DNA of 64,000 bases, from positions 1 to 64,000 of the forward strand of contig JANRJG010000003.1 of NCBI GenBank assembly GCA_033875315.1, in the 5' to 3' direction. Every line of letters begins with the position of its first letter. Position 1 is the first letter of the stretch. The position numbers were made by a program, and so were the translations under genes. This document shows, piece by piece, positions 19,417-30,200 of the stretch. The DNA is from Candidatus Methylacidiphilales bacterium (lineage in GTDB: Bacteria > Verrucomicrobiota > Verrucomicrobiia > Methylacidiphilales > CAZTYG01). The notes beneath the pieces were generated by a model. That model did not search any database, was not told the origin of the DNA, and was given only the letters and a program-made list of their open reading frames with translations.

Positions 19417-22400
19417 TCAGTGGGCGACGGGTACCGTGGAGAATTTTTGCCAGACGTAAAGCCGCTCAACAGCGGCGGCATCCATGGCGGTATTATAGAA
19501 GTGGACCGACTGGGCGGCCACCTCGGCGTCACCATATTGGCTCTTGCCACCCAGGACAAAGGTCTTGCCCCACGACCACCTGGCAGCCGAATCCAGGGGA
19601 ACCGCAGCCATGCGCCGCCCGTTGCGGTAACTGGAGAGCGTGGACCCATCGCTGCTGAAGACGACATGCGTCCAACTGGAGAGCATGGACGAGGGCCAGC
19701 CGTCCTTGAGTGTGCGGAGGAACTGGTGGCGCATCGTTCCCTGTATGAATTCAGAACCGATCACCCCATCCACATTCAAGTAGGATCCCATGAACGGACC
19801 GCTGCGGGTCTTCAACCAGCAGGAGACCGTGAACGGCTGTCCCTTCATCTCGGTGGCAAAGCCGAGCGGACCGCCGATCCCCTCGGGACCCACCACGACG
19901 GCCTGCCGTCCGTTCATTCCGGCGGTGAATGTGCGCTCGCCGAGGGGAATTGGAATTGCGGCCGCCACGCTTCCCGGCAAGGGAGAGAATGCCCCGTCCA
20001 CCGCCCGATCAAACTCCCAGCCTGCGATGAAGCCGGGCAGCCGCAGGGGATCGTAACCCTCCTTCTTGAGGACCTCGAGCAACGCGGGAATTCTGCGCAG
20101 CTCCTCAGTGATGGCGGTGGAACCGGGGTCTTCCAAAGCGGGTACGGTCTTCTTCATATCCAGCACCATCTTGCCGTCACGTTGGATACCTAGGACCGTC
20201 CTGCCTTCAGGCGACGGCGCGAAGGTGAGGACGTCCTTCTGATCGACAAAGCTGACTTGCAGCGAGGCCCGGTCCGCATTCCATTCTGTCTGCGGCAACG
20301 CCTCGCCTCCCCGGAACGGGTGGAGAAGCACCTTGAATCCGGGGGCGGCCGCACGGGTGCTGAGAGTCAGCAGATTGACCTTCTCCCGCAGCTCGATCCG
20401 GTGGGGTGCTCGCGTTCCCTCAGCATTCAGGACACGGATCAACAGGCCCGGTTCCCCCGTCTTGAGCGCGCCCGACGGATCGAGGCTGGCATTACCCGCC
20501 AGGACAATGTCCCCCGGCTGAAGCTCGCCGGTGCCACCCCGGGCCTCGACCACATCGGGCATCAAGGTTAGGTTCCAGTCATAACGTGCCGGAAGTCCGT
20601 CACGTTCCACATCGTCGATCACCAGCACGTAGGGCCGGGGTCCGCGCACCAAGCCCGCCGTGCGGAAGGATCGGAGCACCGGGGTGTTCACCTGCCGCAG
20701 GTAGGGCGTGAGGACGCCATCCGGCGCGATCCAACTGTTGCGGAACTTCAGTGGCTGTCGGTAAACAGGCTGGTCCACTTGGGTCCAAGCAAAATCGTTG
20801 AACGACTGGTTCACCAGCTCCCAGCTCATTCCGCGTTCGACCATGTCCTTTTCCACATCCTCTCTCCGGATGTCGCGGCCATCGGTGGTCTTCGAGGCGC
20901 TGCTCCAGACCCAGTCCCAACAATATTTCGCGTCGCCGGTCATAAAGGTGGCGAGAGGCTGGTCCGCGAAGTCCACCACGCGGGCCGGTGTGCTGGTGTC
21001 CTGCCCGGCCTCATCGATGATCACCGTGCTGCACGCCCAGGGGCCCTGGTCCTTGGAGGGAATGGTGATCCAGGGACGGCCCTTGCCCGTGAGCATGATT
21101 CCGTTGCGGTCCGGATAGGGGTGACCTCCGCTCGCCCCGCGGGTATGCATGGTGAGGAAGGTGGCCTCACGATCCCACGATGAGCGCGTCATGAGAAGTG
21201 CGCGCTGGCCGCAGAAAAAAGTGTTCCCGATGTTGAGCTTCTCCGGTTGCACCTCCGGCGTATAGGCCGTGGCAAAGATGGCCGAGGTGATCGCCTGATG
21301 CGCCAGCGAATGCAGACCATGCGGCAGTTCTTTGTAATCGTCCTGCACCATGGCGCGATAGACGAAGTCCGTGGTCTTGTCGTTGGGATAGAGATAACGA
21401 GCCACCACGAGATCGTGCGGAGTAGTGAATCCCCCCTTGATAGAACCAAGAATGTCAAAGACGGCGAAGTTATCCCGGGTGGGCAACATGGCATAAGCAG
21501 AGAACTTGCCGTAGTAAGCGCGAACCAATGGATGCTGGGTCAGCGGTTCCAATCTGTATTTATGCGCCACACGATCCATCACCACAGCAGCATCAAGTCC
21601 GAAGAGCAGCTTACCCTCGCCTTCATAAGCGGCTCCGCTGTCAAAGAAGGAGTAGGTGTAAAAGTTACGCCAGCCACGGTAGAGGGCGAGATATTTGAGA
21701 TCGTTAAAGCCCGGCTCCCCTTCGATGGCCATCAGGTCATAGACCCAATACGAGAACGTGGCCCAGTTGCTTCGGCTGGCCTCGGCGTTGTTGAAAGAGC
21801 CGTAGTTGTCGGCCCAGGCGGAGAGCAGAACGAGCTCTTCGTGGATGATTTTTTTCTGCTCGGGGGTTAAGTAGTTATAAATGAAATCATAAATGAATCC
21901 CAGGGCACAGGCGTCGGTGCGACCGGTGGAGGGTTTGGGCGGCTCGCCTTCCTTGACTGGTTTATCGTTGGCCGCACGGCGTTCCTGTTCCAGTTTGATC
22001 GCGGTGATGGTGGCCTTGGCCAACACCTCCGCGGCGGCCTTGTCCTCCTCAATCAAGCAACGAAAGGCCTCGGCGGCACCCGGCTTGAAAAACAATGCGG
22101 GAGAGTTTTTTTCATAGGTCTGCGGACGCCCGCCTGAAGCCAGTATGCTGTAGTAATCCTCCCGTTTGGGATTGTAGCCACCAATCCTGTGTAAGTCCAC
22201 GAACCGGCCCCGCACATGGAAGCCGCCATTTGCCCAGTCTGGCTGGGCATAATCAGCCTTCTCGTCGTAAGTCAGTTTGAGCGCGTGGGACCAGGCGAGG
22301 ATGTTTTTCCACGCCTCTTGTCCAGCACGATCCTCCTTGAGGCGCTTGCGGAGCGCGGGGAGGTCTTCCGGGGAGAAAAAGATGCGCGGATGCACCCCCG

Positions 22401-22758
22401 GCGCTGGCACGCGTCCGACCGGGCGCACTCCCTCGCTGCTGAACTTCACCCGGGAGGAACCGTAGTCCCGAGGCTTGAACTGCGTCCATGGCAGAGGATC
22501 TTTGGAATGATAGGACCAGACCTGCTTATCCCGGTAGGCAGAGGCCTCCAACAAGGGATCGAGGCCGGAGGCGGAGACTGAAGGCGCAGGGGTCGACACC
22601 TCGGGTCCCAAAGCAGCGGAGGGCGGGGTGGTGGATGGATCTTGCGCGGCAGGGGTGGCCGGCGTCGTGTTCGCAGGTGGTGGCTGACAGGACGCTAGGG
22701 CTAGTAAAAGGATGCAGCAGGAACAGCGGCAGAGCCGAGCGAATTGGGACTCAATCAT
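19417..22758 (-). CDS. Heparinase-like lipoprotein with C-terminal LamG-like domain (paralogue C)
   Basis: A 1113-residue lipoprotein: the leader ends in LLLALASC, a lipobox, followed by a long Pro/Thr/Ser tether. PAPGVHPRIFFSPEDLPALRKRL opens the heparinase-like toroid (NWATFSYWVYDLMAIEGEPGF), and VRGPRPYVLVIDDV marks the beta-sandwich. The active-site motif is degenerate: HPYPDRNGI (~543-551) in place of HxHxDxGxF, losing the second His, the Gly and the Phe. After ~860 comes a jelly-roll that looks like a LamG/concanavalin-type glycan-binding domain (FTVSCWLKTRSGPF, WTHVVFSSDGSTLSSYRNG, ARWSWGKTFVLGGKS). It could be a surface-anchored glycan-binding pseudoenzyme or an altered-specificity lyase. 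Its ATG overlaps the GH43 stop (ATGA), so the two are translationally coupled. Confidence 0.8.
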   Translation of the reverse strand: MIESQFARLCRCSCCILLLALASCQPPPANTTPATPAAQDPSTTPPSAALGPEVSTPAPSVSASGLDPLLEASAYRDKQVWSYHSKDPLPWTQFKPRDYGSSRVKFSSEGVRPVGRVPAPGVHPRIFFSPEDLPALRKRLKEDRAGQEAWKNILAWSHALKLTYDEKADYAQPDWANGGFHVRGRFVDLHRIGGYNPKREDYYSILASGGRPQTYEKNSPALFFKPGAAEAFRCLIEEDKAAAEVLAKATITAIKLEQERRAANDKPVKEGEPPKPSTGRTDACALGFIYDFIYNYLTPEQKKIIHEELVLLSAWADNYGSFNNAEASRSNWATFSYWVYDLMAIEGEPGFNDLKYLALYRGWRNFYTYSFFDSGAAYEGEGKLLFGLDAAVVMDRVAHKYRLEPLTQHPLVRAYYGKFSAYAMLPTRDNFAVFDILGSIKGGFTTPHDLVVARYLYPNDKTTDFVYRAMVQDDYKELPHGLHSLAHQAITSAIFATAYTPEVQPEKLNIGNTFFCGQRALLMTRSSWDREATFLTMHTRGASGGHPYPDRNGIMLTGKGRPWITIPSKDQGPWACSTVIIDEAGQDTSTPARVVDFADQPLATFMTGDAKYCWDWVWSSASKTTDGRDIRREDVEKDMVERGMSWELVNQSFNDFAWTQVDQPVYRQPLKFRNSWIAPDGVLTPYLRQVNTPVLRSFRTAGLVRGPRPYVLVIDDVERDGLPARYDWNLTLMPDVVEARGGTGELQPGDIVLAGNASLDPSGALKTGEPGLLIRVLNAEGTRAPHRIELREKVNLLTLSTRAAAPGFKVLLHPFRGGEALPQTEWNADRASLQVSFVDQKDVLTFAPSPEGRTVLGIQRDGKMVLDMKKTVPALEDPGSTAITEELRRIPALLEVLKKEGYDPLRLPGFIAGWEFDRAVDGAFSPLPGSVAAAIPIPLGERTFTAGMNGRQAVVVGPEGIGGPLGFATEMKGQPFTVSCWLKTRSGPFMGSYLNVDGVIGSEFIQGTMRHQFLRTLKDGWPSSMLSSWTHVVFSSDGSTLSSYRNGRRMAAVPLDSAARWSWGKTFVLGGKSQYGDAEVAAQSVHFYNTAMDAAAVERLYVWQKFSTVPVAH

Positions 22759-24299
22759 AGGGTTTCAATAGTAGGATTTGCAATCTCTTCAAACCATGCG
22801 AATTCCGCCCAAGTGGAGGAATCCCGGCCAGAGCCGGTAGCATAAAGGGCCGTGAGGTTTCCGATGAAACCCCCGGCTAGCTCCGTGGACTGGTGGCGGA
22901 CCTCGGAGGCACCCAGTTCCTTCCAACCTTCGGGCAGACGGACCTCAAACCGCCAATATGCCTTGTCCGACCCGTCCCATCCTGCGGAGACCGCCAGTTC
23001 AACCGGGCCTTCGGGCAACGCATGCCATTCCGATTCTGCACGCAGCGAACCGCAGCGTCGCGCAAAGCGCACTCCCCTCCCCGCTGCGCCTATGCCCATT
23101 TCCAGGGCGGACCAGTGGCGTTCATTATAATGAACTACCAAACCCGCGCGATCGCCGGTGTCGGCAGGCTTGAAATCAAGCAAAGTCGCAGCACGAAACG
23201 AGTGGTCCCGGATTCTGCGCCCAAGAAAAGCCAGCGGCTCGGGATCATCCAGGCAGGGAGGCGCGCAGCGCAAGGAAAGGCTACCCGGTGTGCGGACCAG
23301 AGACCAGGCATCCTGCCGCGGTGTGCGGCGATGGATCCACCCGGGATCCGGGAACGGTTCATCAAATTCATCACGGAAGCGGATTCCCTCGACCACCGCA
23401 GTAGTTGAATGAGCAAAGGGAACTGGAAGCCTCATCGGTAGGGGTAGTGGAACGACGGGCCAGCCATCGCCATCCCAATGCACGGGTGCGAGGCAGGTCT
23501 CGCGTCCTAGGTGATGCATGGGCGGATAGCCAAGCGGGCGGATCGCCAGGAATACCATCCACCAATCGCCCGATTCCAATTCCACCCAGTCCGCATGCCC
23601 GGTGGCCTGCAAGGGGTGATCCAAACTGCGGTGGGACCCAATCGGGTTCCGCGAACAAGGTTCATAAGGTCCCAGGATATCCCGGCTGCGTGCCACCGTG
23701 ATCATATGGCCGTATTCCGTGCCCCCTTCCGAAATCAACAGGTAGAACCAGCCATCGCGCAGAAAGAGGTGCGGACCTTCGGGATATTTCCCTCCGGTTC
23801 CTTTCCAAACAAGGGACGGGGCATCCAGCAGGCAACCGCTTTCGACATCCAAACGTGCCAACCAGATACCCTGTTGGTCGGGCGCGGAAACCGTTAACCA
23901 TGCCTCACCCCGATAGAAGAAGAGGGAAGGATCTATCCCTTCAATCGCAATGGGCAGGGGATCGGACCATGGCCCCTCCGCCCTTTCGGCTTGTATGATG
24001 AAATTGCCAATGCCAGACACGTCGGTGCACACCAAATAAAAGCGGCCGCCGTGGAACCGGATCGTGGGGGCAAACAGCCCCTGCGAAGTGGGCGTGCGGC
24101 TGAGATCGATCTGGCTGCCCCGGTCAAGGGCATGGCCGATGGGCCGCCAATCCACCAAGTTGGTGCTGTGGTGCAGGGGCAGGGCGGGGAAAAATTCAAA
24201 CGAACTGTTCACCAGATAGAAGTCCCCTCCGACGCGGCAAATACTGGGATCGGGATAGAAACCCGGAAGCACCGGGTTTTTGAAAGTGGCTTCATTCAT
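22755..24299 (-). CDS. GH43 beta-xylosidase/alpha-L-arabinofuranosidase, probably cytoplasmic
   Basis: A 514-residue GH43 enzyme from ATG 24299; an in-frame start three codons upstream is possible. The five-bladed beta-propeller shows all three catalytic acids: general base Asp17 in GFYPDPSI, pKa-modulating Asp123 in GIDPSLF, and general acid Glu174 in YPEGPHL. A C-terminal beta-sandwich (~330-510) with FRAATLLDFKPADTGDRAG and HWSALEMG is typical of beta-xylosidase-type subfamilies of GH43. No signal peptide is present, so it probably acts inside the cell on pentose-containing oligosaccharides, matching the GPH symporter encoded at 57.5 kb. It is the only clear pentosidase in the window. Confidence 0.9.
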   Translation of the reverse strand: MNEATFKNPVLPGFYPDPSICRVGGDFYLVNSSFEFFPALPLHHSTNLVDWRPIGHALDRGSQIDLSRTPTSQGLFAPTIRFHGGRFYLVCTDVSGIGNFIIQAERAEGPWSDPLPIAIEGIDPSLFFYRGEAWLTVSAPDQQGIWLARLDVESGCLLDAPSLVWKGTGGKYPEGPHLFLRDGWFYLLISEGGTEYGHMITVARSRDILGPYEPCSRNPIGSHRSLDHPLQATGHADWVELESGDWWMVFLAIRPLGYPPMHHLGRETCLAPVHWDGDGWPVVPLPLPMRLPVPFAHSTTAVVEGIRFRDEFDEPFPDPGWIHRRTPRQDAWSLVRTPGSLSLRCAPPCLDDPEPLAFLGRRIRDHSFRAATLLDFKPADTGDRAGLVVHYNERHWSALEMGIGAAGRGVRFARRCGSLRAESEWHALPEGPVELAVSAGWDGSDKAYWRFEVRLPEGWKELGASEVRHQSTELAGGFIGNLTALYATGSGRDSSTWAEFAWFEEIANPTIETL

Positions 24300-24354
24300 C
24301 GATCGCACGTTTCCCTTAACGGTTTAAAACAGTGGATAGGAGTGGCCGGCTTCA

Positions 24355-27153
24355 TCAGTCTGAAGCAAGGATTTGGGAGCCTCCCCGCTGCACGGTGAAG
24401 CGGGTCCTTCCGGCAGGATCGGTGGTGGAAAAAGCGAGTGTGTCTGTCTGGTTGGGCCACTGGATCGTGGTGGTGGCTTTGGTGGCATCCCAGCTGATTT
24501 TCGGGAGGGGCTCTCCGATCCTGAAGGGGATCAGCGCGATGCGGGAGTTGAGGGCGGTCCCGCGCCGGCTGACGTATAGTCGGGTGCGGGTGATGATCTG
24601 GGTGGCTTTGTCCGCGGTGTAGCTCCGCACGTCGAGACGGATGGGTTGCTCGGTCGCCCTGGAGAAATTCCACAACTGGGGTGCCGCGGTTACAGGAACG
24701 TCAAGCAGGACCACCAGCAGGGCGGGCGTGCCGTTGGGAGATTTTTGAACCTCGGTCAATCGCCACTGATCCCCGCCTTCGGCCTTGACCAGAACCGCGG
24801 AGGCGGGATTGCCGGCGGGAAATTCGATATCGGCGAGGCGCACGCTGTTGGGGACCTGCATGACCCAGTCGAAGTCGTGATCCCGGCCGTCCCCCTTGTC
24901 AACATCGTCGAGGATGAGGACATAAGGACGCGGGCCGCGAACGAGGGCGGCGGTGCGGCAGGCGGACTTCACGGGGTTGGCGGAAGCCACGCGCATCGTG
25001 GGCCCCCAGTTTTGTTTGAAGTAATGGTCGCCCCAGATGCGCATTTTGTAATTCTGTGTTCCACGGAAAAAGGCGACCACTTCGGGGTCGGTCTCCGGGG
25101 TGATCTTCCAGTCTTTGGCGTCGGGGATGGTCCACTGGAATTGGGTCGGACCCACCCAGCCGTGGTTGTAGGCGGCGGAGATGTCGGCCGAGGCCACAGC
25201 GCCGGATTCGGCCAGAAGGGAGCCAAGGAATTTGACCCGCGGCGGGTAGGCCACGTCCGCGAGACCACGGCCGCCGATGCGGACGTTGGAGTGGTCATAG
25301 GAGAAACCGGATTTTGCCCCGGCCTCAACCGCCCACATCTCACCATCGGAGGCGAGGTAAAAATGACCGGCATCATGGTGTTGGTGGCCGATGGTGCTGA
25401 GATTGGCTCGGACTTCGAACATGAGGAAAAGCGCGTCGGTGCCAGGACCGGAACGGGTGACAAGAAGACCGTGGACGGGATCTGCGAAATCGAGGGGAAG
25501 TTGGATGGACGCGCGCGCCTTCGCCAGGTCACCCGCTCCGCTCCAATCCGCGCAGTCGTATGGAGTCGGGCCCATGGTGTGGGCGGGGGTGAGAGGAGTC
25601 AGTTTGCGCCAGTTGATGTTGGCCGCATTTTTGCCGGCGGATTTCGATAACGCCGCTTCAAGGGACTGCTGGTAATCACCGGGATTGAAGTTGGCGAGGC
25701 CGGGCCGATCCTGGCGCATGAGGAAGTTCCCCGCCGCGGCGATTTTGCCGCCGGGATAAAAGGCGGTGAAGAAGTGGCCGTAGGCGAAGTTGGCATTACC
25801 CCATGTTCCGTTGTTGACGTTGTATTCGCCCGACGGGACCACGCGCTGGGCCTGTGCGAGGGGAAGCTGGCGAAGGTGGGGATGACCGAACTGGTTCTCC
25901 CCCCGGCGGGCGAGGGCGATGGCGGTGAGCATGGCGTAATGAAATCCGGCGCCAATCTTGCCGTTGCTTTCAAAGATCGTGCCTTGGGGGCTGATGCCCC
26001 ATTGCAGGTAGCCCTTGAGCGTGCGCAGTGCGGCCGGTTGAATGTCCGGGTCGTAGCCCTTCTCGCCTTCAATCGCCAGGGCCGTGAGATAGTGTTCGAG
26101 GTCCCAGCCGGTCCAGTTGGTTTCAGCCCAACGGGCGGGGCCGTTCATTCCGTAGGCGAGACGACCGGAGGTGGCCGAGGCCACGGCGTGACGGAGGATG
26201 TCCCGTTGTTCCTCGTTCATCCAAGGCGCGGCGAGGTCGTAGCAGAAAGCCAGGTTGTTGCCCCCGGCGACACCGAAGATGGCCCGCCAATAGTCACGGG
26301 GGGCGAGCTGACGTTGATGCTGCTCGGTGGCGTAGGCGTCGATGAACGGATTGCGAAGGCGGTAGTAGTTGGCGATCGCGGTGGCCGTCTGGCGTCCACG
26401 CTTGGTGTCGCCATCGAGAAGGGCCTGGAATGCCGAGGCGGCGAGCAAGTTAGGCAGGTAGGCGGTGTGAAGGGTGTCGGGGAGCGCCTGCTTGTAGCCA
26501 ACGAACCAATGGCGGGGCGGGATGACGAGGGTGATGGAGCTGACTTCCTTCGGCGGCTCCGGGGTCAAAAACTTCAAGTCGGCCGTGTCCCCCGCCATGA
26601 GTTTGGCGTAGATTTTTCCTTCGTCGGAAGCGGGGTTATACAGAGTTTGTTCCAGCAGGAAGCGGGTTTCAATCAGGGCCTTCTGACCCGTTTTGCTTTG
26701 TTCAAGGCGGCGCTTGATCAGGGGTATGTCGCCCGGACTGAAGAGAATGCGTGGATGGACACCGGGCGCAGGGACGGCAGATCCGAGCAGGGTGGGGTCG
26801 AAGCCCGTGAGGTCATGGGCCGATGGAGGGATATCCGGGTAGACCGTTTCCGGGCCTTGGTAGAGTTTGATCTGCGCGGGGGTGGCGAACTCGGTCCAAT
26901 GTCGCTGTTCGCGCAGCGCGGGGATGGACTGCCGCAAGGCTTCGGGATCGGCGAGGGTGGCGGGAGTGTCCAACCGGGAAGATTTTGCGGGCTGGGCTTC
27001 TGCGGCAAATGGCGAGGCCGCGTACAAGAAGAGGGCGACCAAGGTGAGATGAACAAAGCGGGTGGACGGCGGGAATGTTCCTGCCGTGCTGGCGGGCAGG
27101 CTTGCCGTCCGATCACTTTTTTGCGGGATGTCAGGAGTCATACGGGTATCCAT
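24355..27153 (-). CDS. Heparinase II/III-like secreted protein (paralogue D)
   Basis: A 932-residue protein with a long N-region before the hydrophobic export signal (FVHLTLVALFLYAASPFAAEA, residues ~33-53). An N-terminal segment with the phrase TPAQIKLYQGPETVYPDIPPS precedes the common motif PAPGVHPRILFSPGDIP. The toroid has ETNWTGWDLEHYLTALAIEGEKGYDP and FESNGKIGAGFHYAML. The beta-sandwich motif GHQHHDAGHFYL (~587-598) retains HxHxDxGxF with an acidic EMWAVEAGAKSG after it, the strongest match to a functional heparinase II/III active site in the cluster. VRGPRPYVLILDDV and a final strand (TLAFSTTDPAGRTRFTV) complete the architecture. It is most similar to the adjacent upstream paralogue E, so the pair looks like a local duplication. 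A 118-base gap lies upstream. Confidence 0.85.
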   Translation of the reverse strand: MDTRMTPDIPQKSDRTASLPASTAGTFPPSTRFVHLTLVALFLYAASPFAAEAQPAKSSRLDTPATLADPEALRQSIPALREQRHWTEFATPAQIKLYQGPETVYPDIPPSAHDLTGFDPTLLGSAVPAPGVHPRILFSPGDIPLIKRRLEQSKTGQKALIETRFLLEQTLYNPASDEGKIYAKLMAGDTADLKFLTPEPPKEVSSITLVIPPRHWFVGYKQALPDTLHTAYLPNLLAASAFQALLDGDTKRGRQTATAIANYYRLRNPFIDAYATEQHQRQLAPRDYWRAIFGVAGGNNLAFCYDLAAPWMNEEQRDILRHAVASATSGRLAYGMNGPARWAETNWTGWDLEHYLTALAIEGEKGYDPDIQPAALRTLKGYLQWGISPQGTIFESNGKIGAGFHYAMLTAIALARRGENQFGHPHLRQLPLAQAQRVVPSGEYNVNNGTWGNANFAYGHFFTAFYPGGKIAAAGNFLMRQDRPGLANFNPGDYQQSLEAALSKSAGKNAANINWRKLTPLTPAHTMGPTPYDCADWSGAGDLAKARASIQLPLDFADPVHGLLVTRSGPGTDALFLMFEVRANLSTIGHQHHDAGHFYLASDGEMWAVEAGAKSGFSYDHSNVRIGGRGLADVAYPPRVKFLGSLLAESGAVASADISAAYNHGWVGPTQFQWTIPDAKDWKITPETDPEVVAFFRGTQNYKMRIWGDHYFKQNWGPTMRVASANPVKSACRTAALVRGPRPYVLILDDVDKGDGRDHDFDWVMQVPNSVRLADIEFPAGNPASAVLVKAEGGDQWRLTEVQKSPNGTPALLVVLLDVPVTAAPQLWNFSRATEQPIRLDVRSYTADKATQIITRTRLYVSRRGTALNSRIALIPFRIGEPLPKISWDATKATTTIQWPNQTDTLAFSTTDPAGRTRFTVQRGGSQILASD

Positions 27154-27271
27154 GAAATCGGAAGCACCAACAGACGGCCCCGGGCCGGGGATAGATTCCG
27201 CCGGACCGCAGCATTCATGCGAGGTTTCCGATCATTCTGTTCAAGCTCACCGTGCCAAGGATGTCAGCCGA

Positions 27272-30200
27272 TCAGGGTCCGAGAATGGTTTTGCCGCCCC
27301 GGCGGATGATCAGCCGGGTGCGCGGGTCGTCACCTTGTGTGAATGCCAGTTCGTCCACCTGACCTTCCCAGTTCACCCTGGCCAGACCCTTGGCGGGATC
27401 GTAGTCGACTTTGGGCAGTGGTCCGCCAACACGGACCGGCAGGAGGAGGACGCGGAAGGAGGCTTGGGCGGCCTTGTGGTGGATGACCAAGCGGTCCATG
27501 TATTGCGTAGCACCCTTGCGGTCTTTCTGGCCCTCGACGGTCTCCGTGGCCAAAAGCGGCATGGACTTCTCAGGTTGTGTCATGCCGAGGGCATATACGA
27601 GCACCATGGGGTCCCCCGTCTTGGGCTCAAGCACGGGCTTGCCCGGGGGAGCCTTCAAGTCGGTGTCCTGGCCGGTGGTGGCCAGAGCAATGGCGTTGGC
27701 TGGAAGTCCCTCCACCTTGGCCTGCCAGACGCCACCGTTGAGCATGGCCGTCCACTGGTAGTGGCGGACTTTCTCGTCCTTTTTCAAGTCATCAACCACA
27801 AATCCATAGGGATGGTCCCCGCGTACGAGACCGACGGATCGGAAGACGTGCTGCATGGGATTAAACGGAGCACGGCTGGTGGCGATGTAATTGCCGTAAG
27901 TGTAGTTCGACCACCATGGACGGAGTTTGTAGCGGGCCGTGCCGGCGAAGATGCGTGCGATCTGCGGGCTGGGGTCGAATTCCCAGCCCAGGGCACGCGT
28001 GGCTTCCGGCCAGACCTGGGGTGGTTGCGTATTCCACCTCCAGGAGTAGGCGTAAGTCAGATCCGCGGAAGCCATGGCGGCTTGTCCACAAACCAGCGAA
28101 CCCAGGTAAGTAGCGGCGGCGTTGTAACCATTGACCACACCATCAATACCTTCGGCCTGGGACTGGCCATCCACTTGGACCAGATTGTGGACATTGCCGG
28201 TATACCACTGGGTGAAGGGCGACTCGGTGATCCAGTTCACGCCAAGGGCGGAGAAGTGGAACATGCCGGCATCGGCGTGATGGTGGCCCGCCCCGAGGTA
28301 GTGGTTGGGGCGCACCATCATATTCATCCAAGCGGCGTCCTTTTCAGGGGATGAGTAGGCGGAAAACACCCCATGAACCGGGGCATTGAAATCCAACGGC
28401 AAACCGAGGGAGGACCGTTCGGTAAACACCGCGTCCCCATCAAAGAGGATGTTGCGCGTGAAACCGGGATAGGTCGGGCTGGGCAGCCGGAGGCGCGGGG
28501 TTTTCTCCACCAGGGCCCGATAGGCAACAGGATCGAATTTGCTTTCCGGCAGCACGAAACCCACGGTATCGGCGGGTTGGGTCCGAAGGGGGATATCGGT
28601 GGAGATCAAATAATCAGCCAGTCGATTGTCAGGATACAAGCCCTTGAACTGGTTGACCAACGACATGGACAGCTTCTGGCGGCTGTGGGGCGAATACTGC
28701 GTGCCGCTGTTGACTATGACCCGTCCGTCGGGCGAGGTCATGAGGGCCTGGCCCTCGAGGAGCTTGCGCCAATGAGGATGGGCCAGGAGGTTTTCCCCTC
28801 GCCGGGCGGCGATGACCATGGAGAGCAGCTGGAATTGGAATGCCCCCGGATTCTTGCCGTTGCTTTCAAAGACGACCCCGGAAGGGTCGATGCCCCACTG
28901 GCAGAAGGCCCGTGCGCTTTCCAGACCGGAAGCGTAGGCCTCGGCATCAAAGCCCGGCAAGCCCTCTATGGCCGCCACGGCAATGAAATGAGGCAGGTCC
29001 CAGGCCATCCAATTGACGTCGCGGAAACGGACCGGGCCATCCTGCCCGTGCGAGCGGCGTCCATAGGTGGCCTTGGCGATGAAGCGCCGCATAAGGTCCT
29101 TTTGTTCGGGTGTCATCCATTTCCCCGAGAAATCAAGGGCCGGGCCGAGATTCATGTGTGCGACCAATCCATGAATGTTCCGCCAGTGGGTGCGGGCACC
29201 GTAGGCGTTCAATTCCAGCAATGTCCCGTCAGGATTGCGCAGGGAGGAACCGAACTCGGAATCGCTGATTTTAAGAAAAGCGTCGAGGAGGGGTTCGCGC
29301 AGCTTGTAGTAATTTGCGACAGCCGTGGCGGTGCGCCGCCCGAGTTCATCATCATCGTTCAGAAGCGCGTAAAGGGCGAGCGCGCTGAGGCATTCGGGCA
29401 CATAAGCAATGTGGGAGTTGTAGATGCCTGGTTTCTGCCCCTTGAACGTGTGGCCCGCCATGAAATCCGCCTTGCCGGCCGGCACATCCCATTCCAGGCC
29501 TTCCAGATTTCCGGCGGCGAGTTTTTCGAAAATAGCTCCGTCACTGGTCTTGGGATCGAGCCAGCTTTTCTTGAATAGGACCTCCATCTCGATGAGGGAT
29601 TTCTGACCGCTGATGGTGTTTTTGATGCGGCGGCGAAGTTCGGGCAGGTCCTTCGGACTGAAAAAGAGCCGTGGATAGACCCCCGGGGCGGGCACTTCGG
29701 ATCCGAGGAGTGTCTTGTCCATTCCTTTGTCGTCATAGGCCGAAATAGGAACCGGTTCCCATTCGGTTTCCGGTCCATTGAGCAGCGCCATCTGCTCCGG
29801 GGTGACCTTGACATGGGCGGTCCACGGTTTTTGGCGGGCTCCGTTCGGGATGAACTTTTCGGCAATGGAAGGATCGGCGAATTTCTCGGGGGTATCGAAG
29901 AGCGCGATCACCGCGTCCATGCGCGGGCTTCCAGAGTCCGGCCAGACGGGAGCCGAGGCACCGAGGAAAACCAGGCCCGATGGGTGCGAGAAGACACCAA
30001 GACCCGCTGCCCGTGCAACTTCCTCCAGCGCCACGTAGCTTTCACCACGCACCGTGAGGGAGGCAGAGCCCTGGGGAATTCCTCCATCCCTGGAGCCCGG
30101 CAGCAAAGTAACCAGCTTTGAAAGCACCGAGGCAGGAACGATTTCAGAGGGCGCGTAGACCCATCGGTCGGCAATCATGGCCAGATCGGCAGGCACAGGG

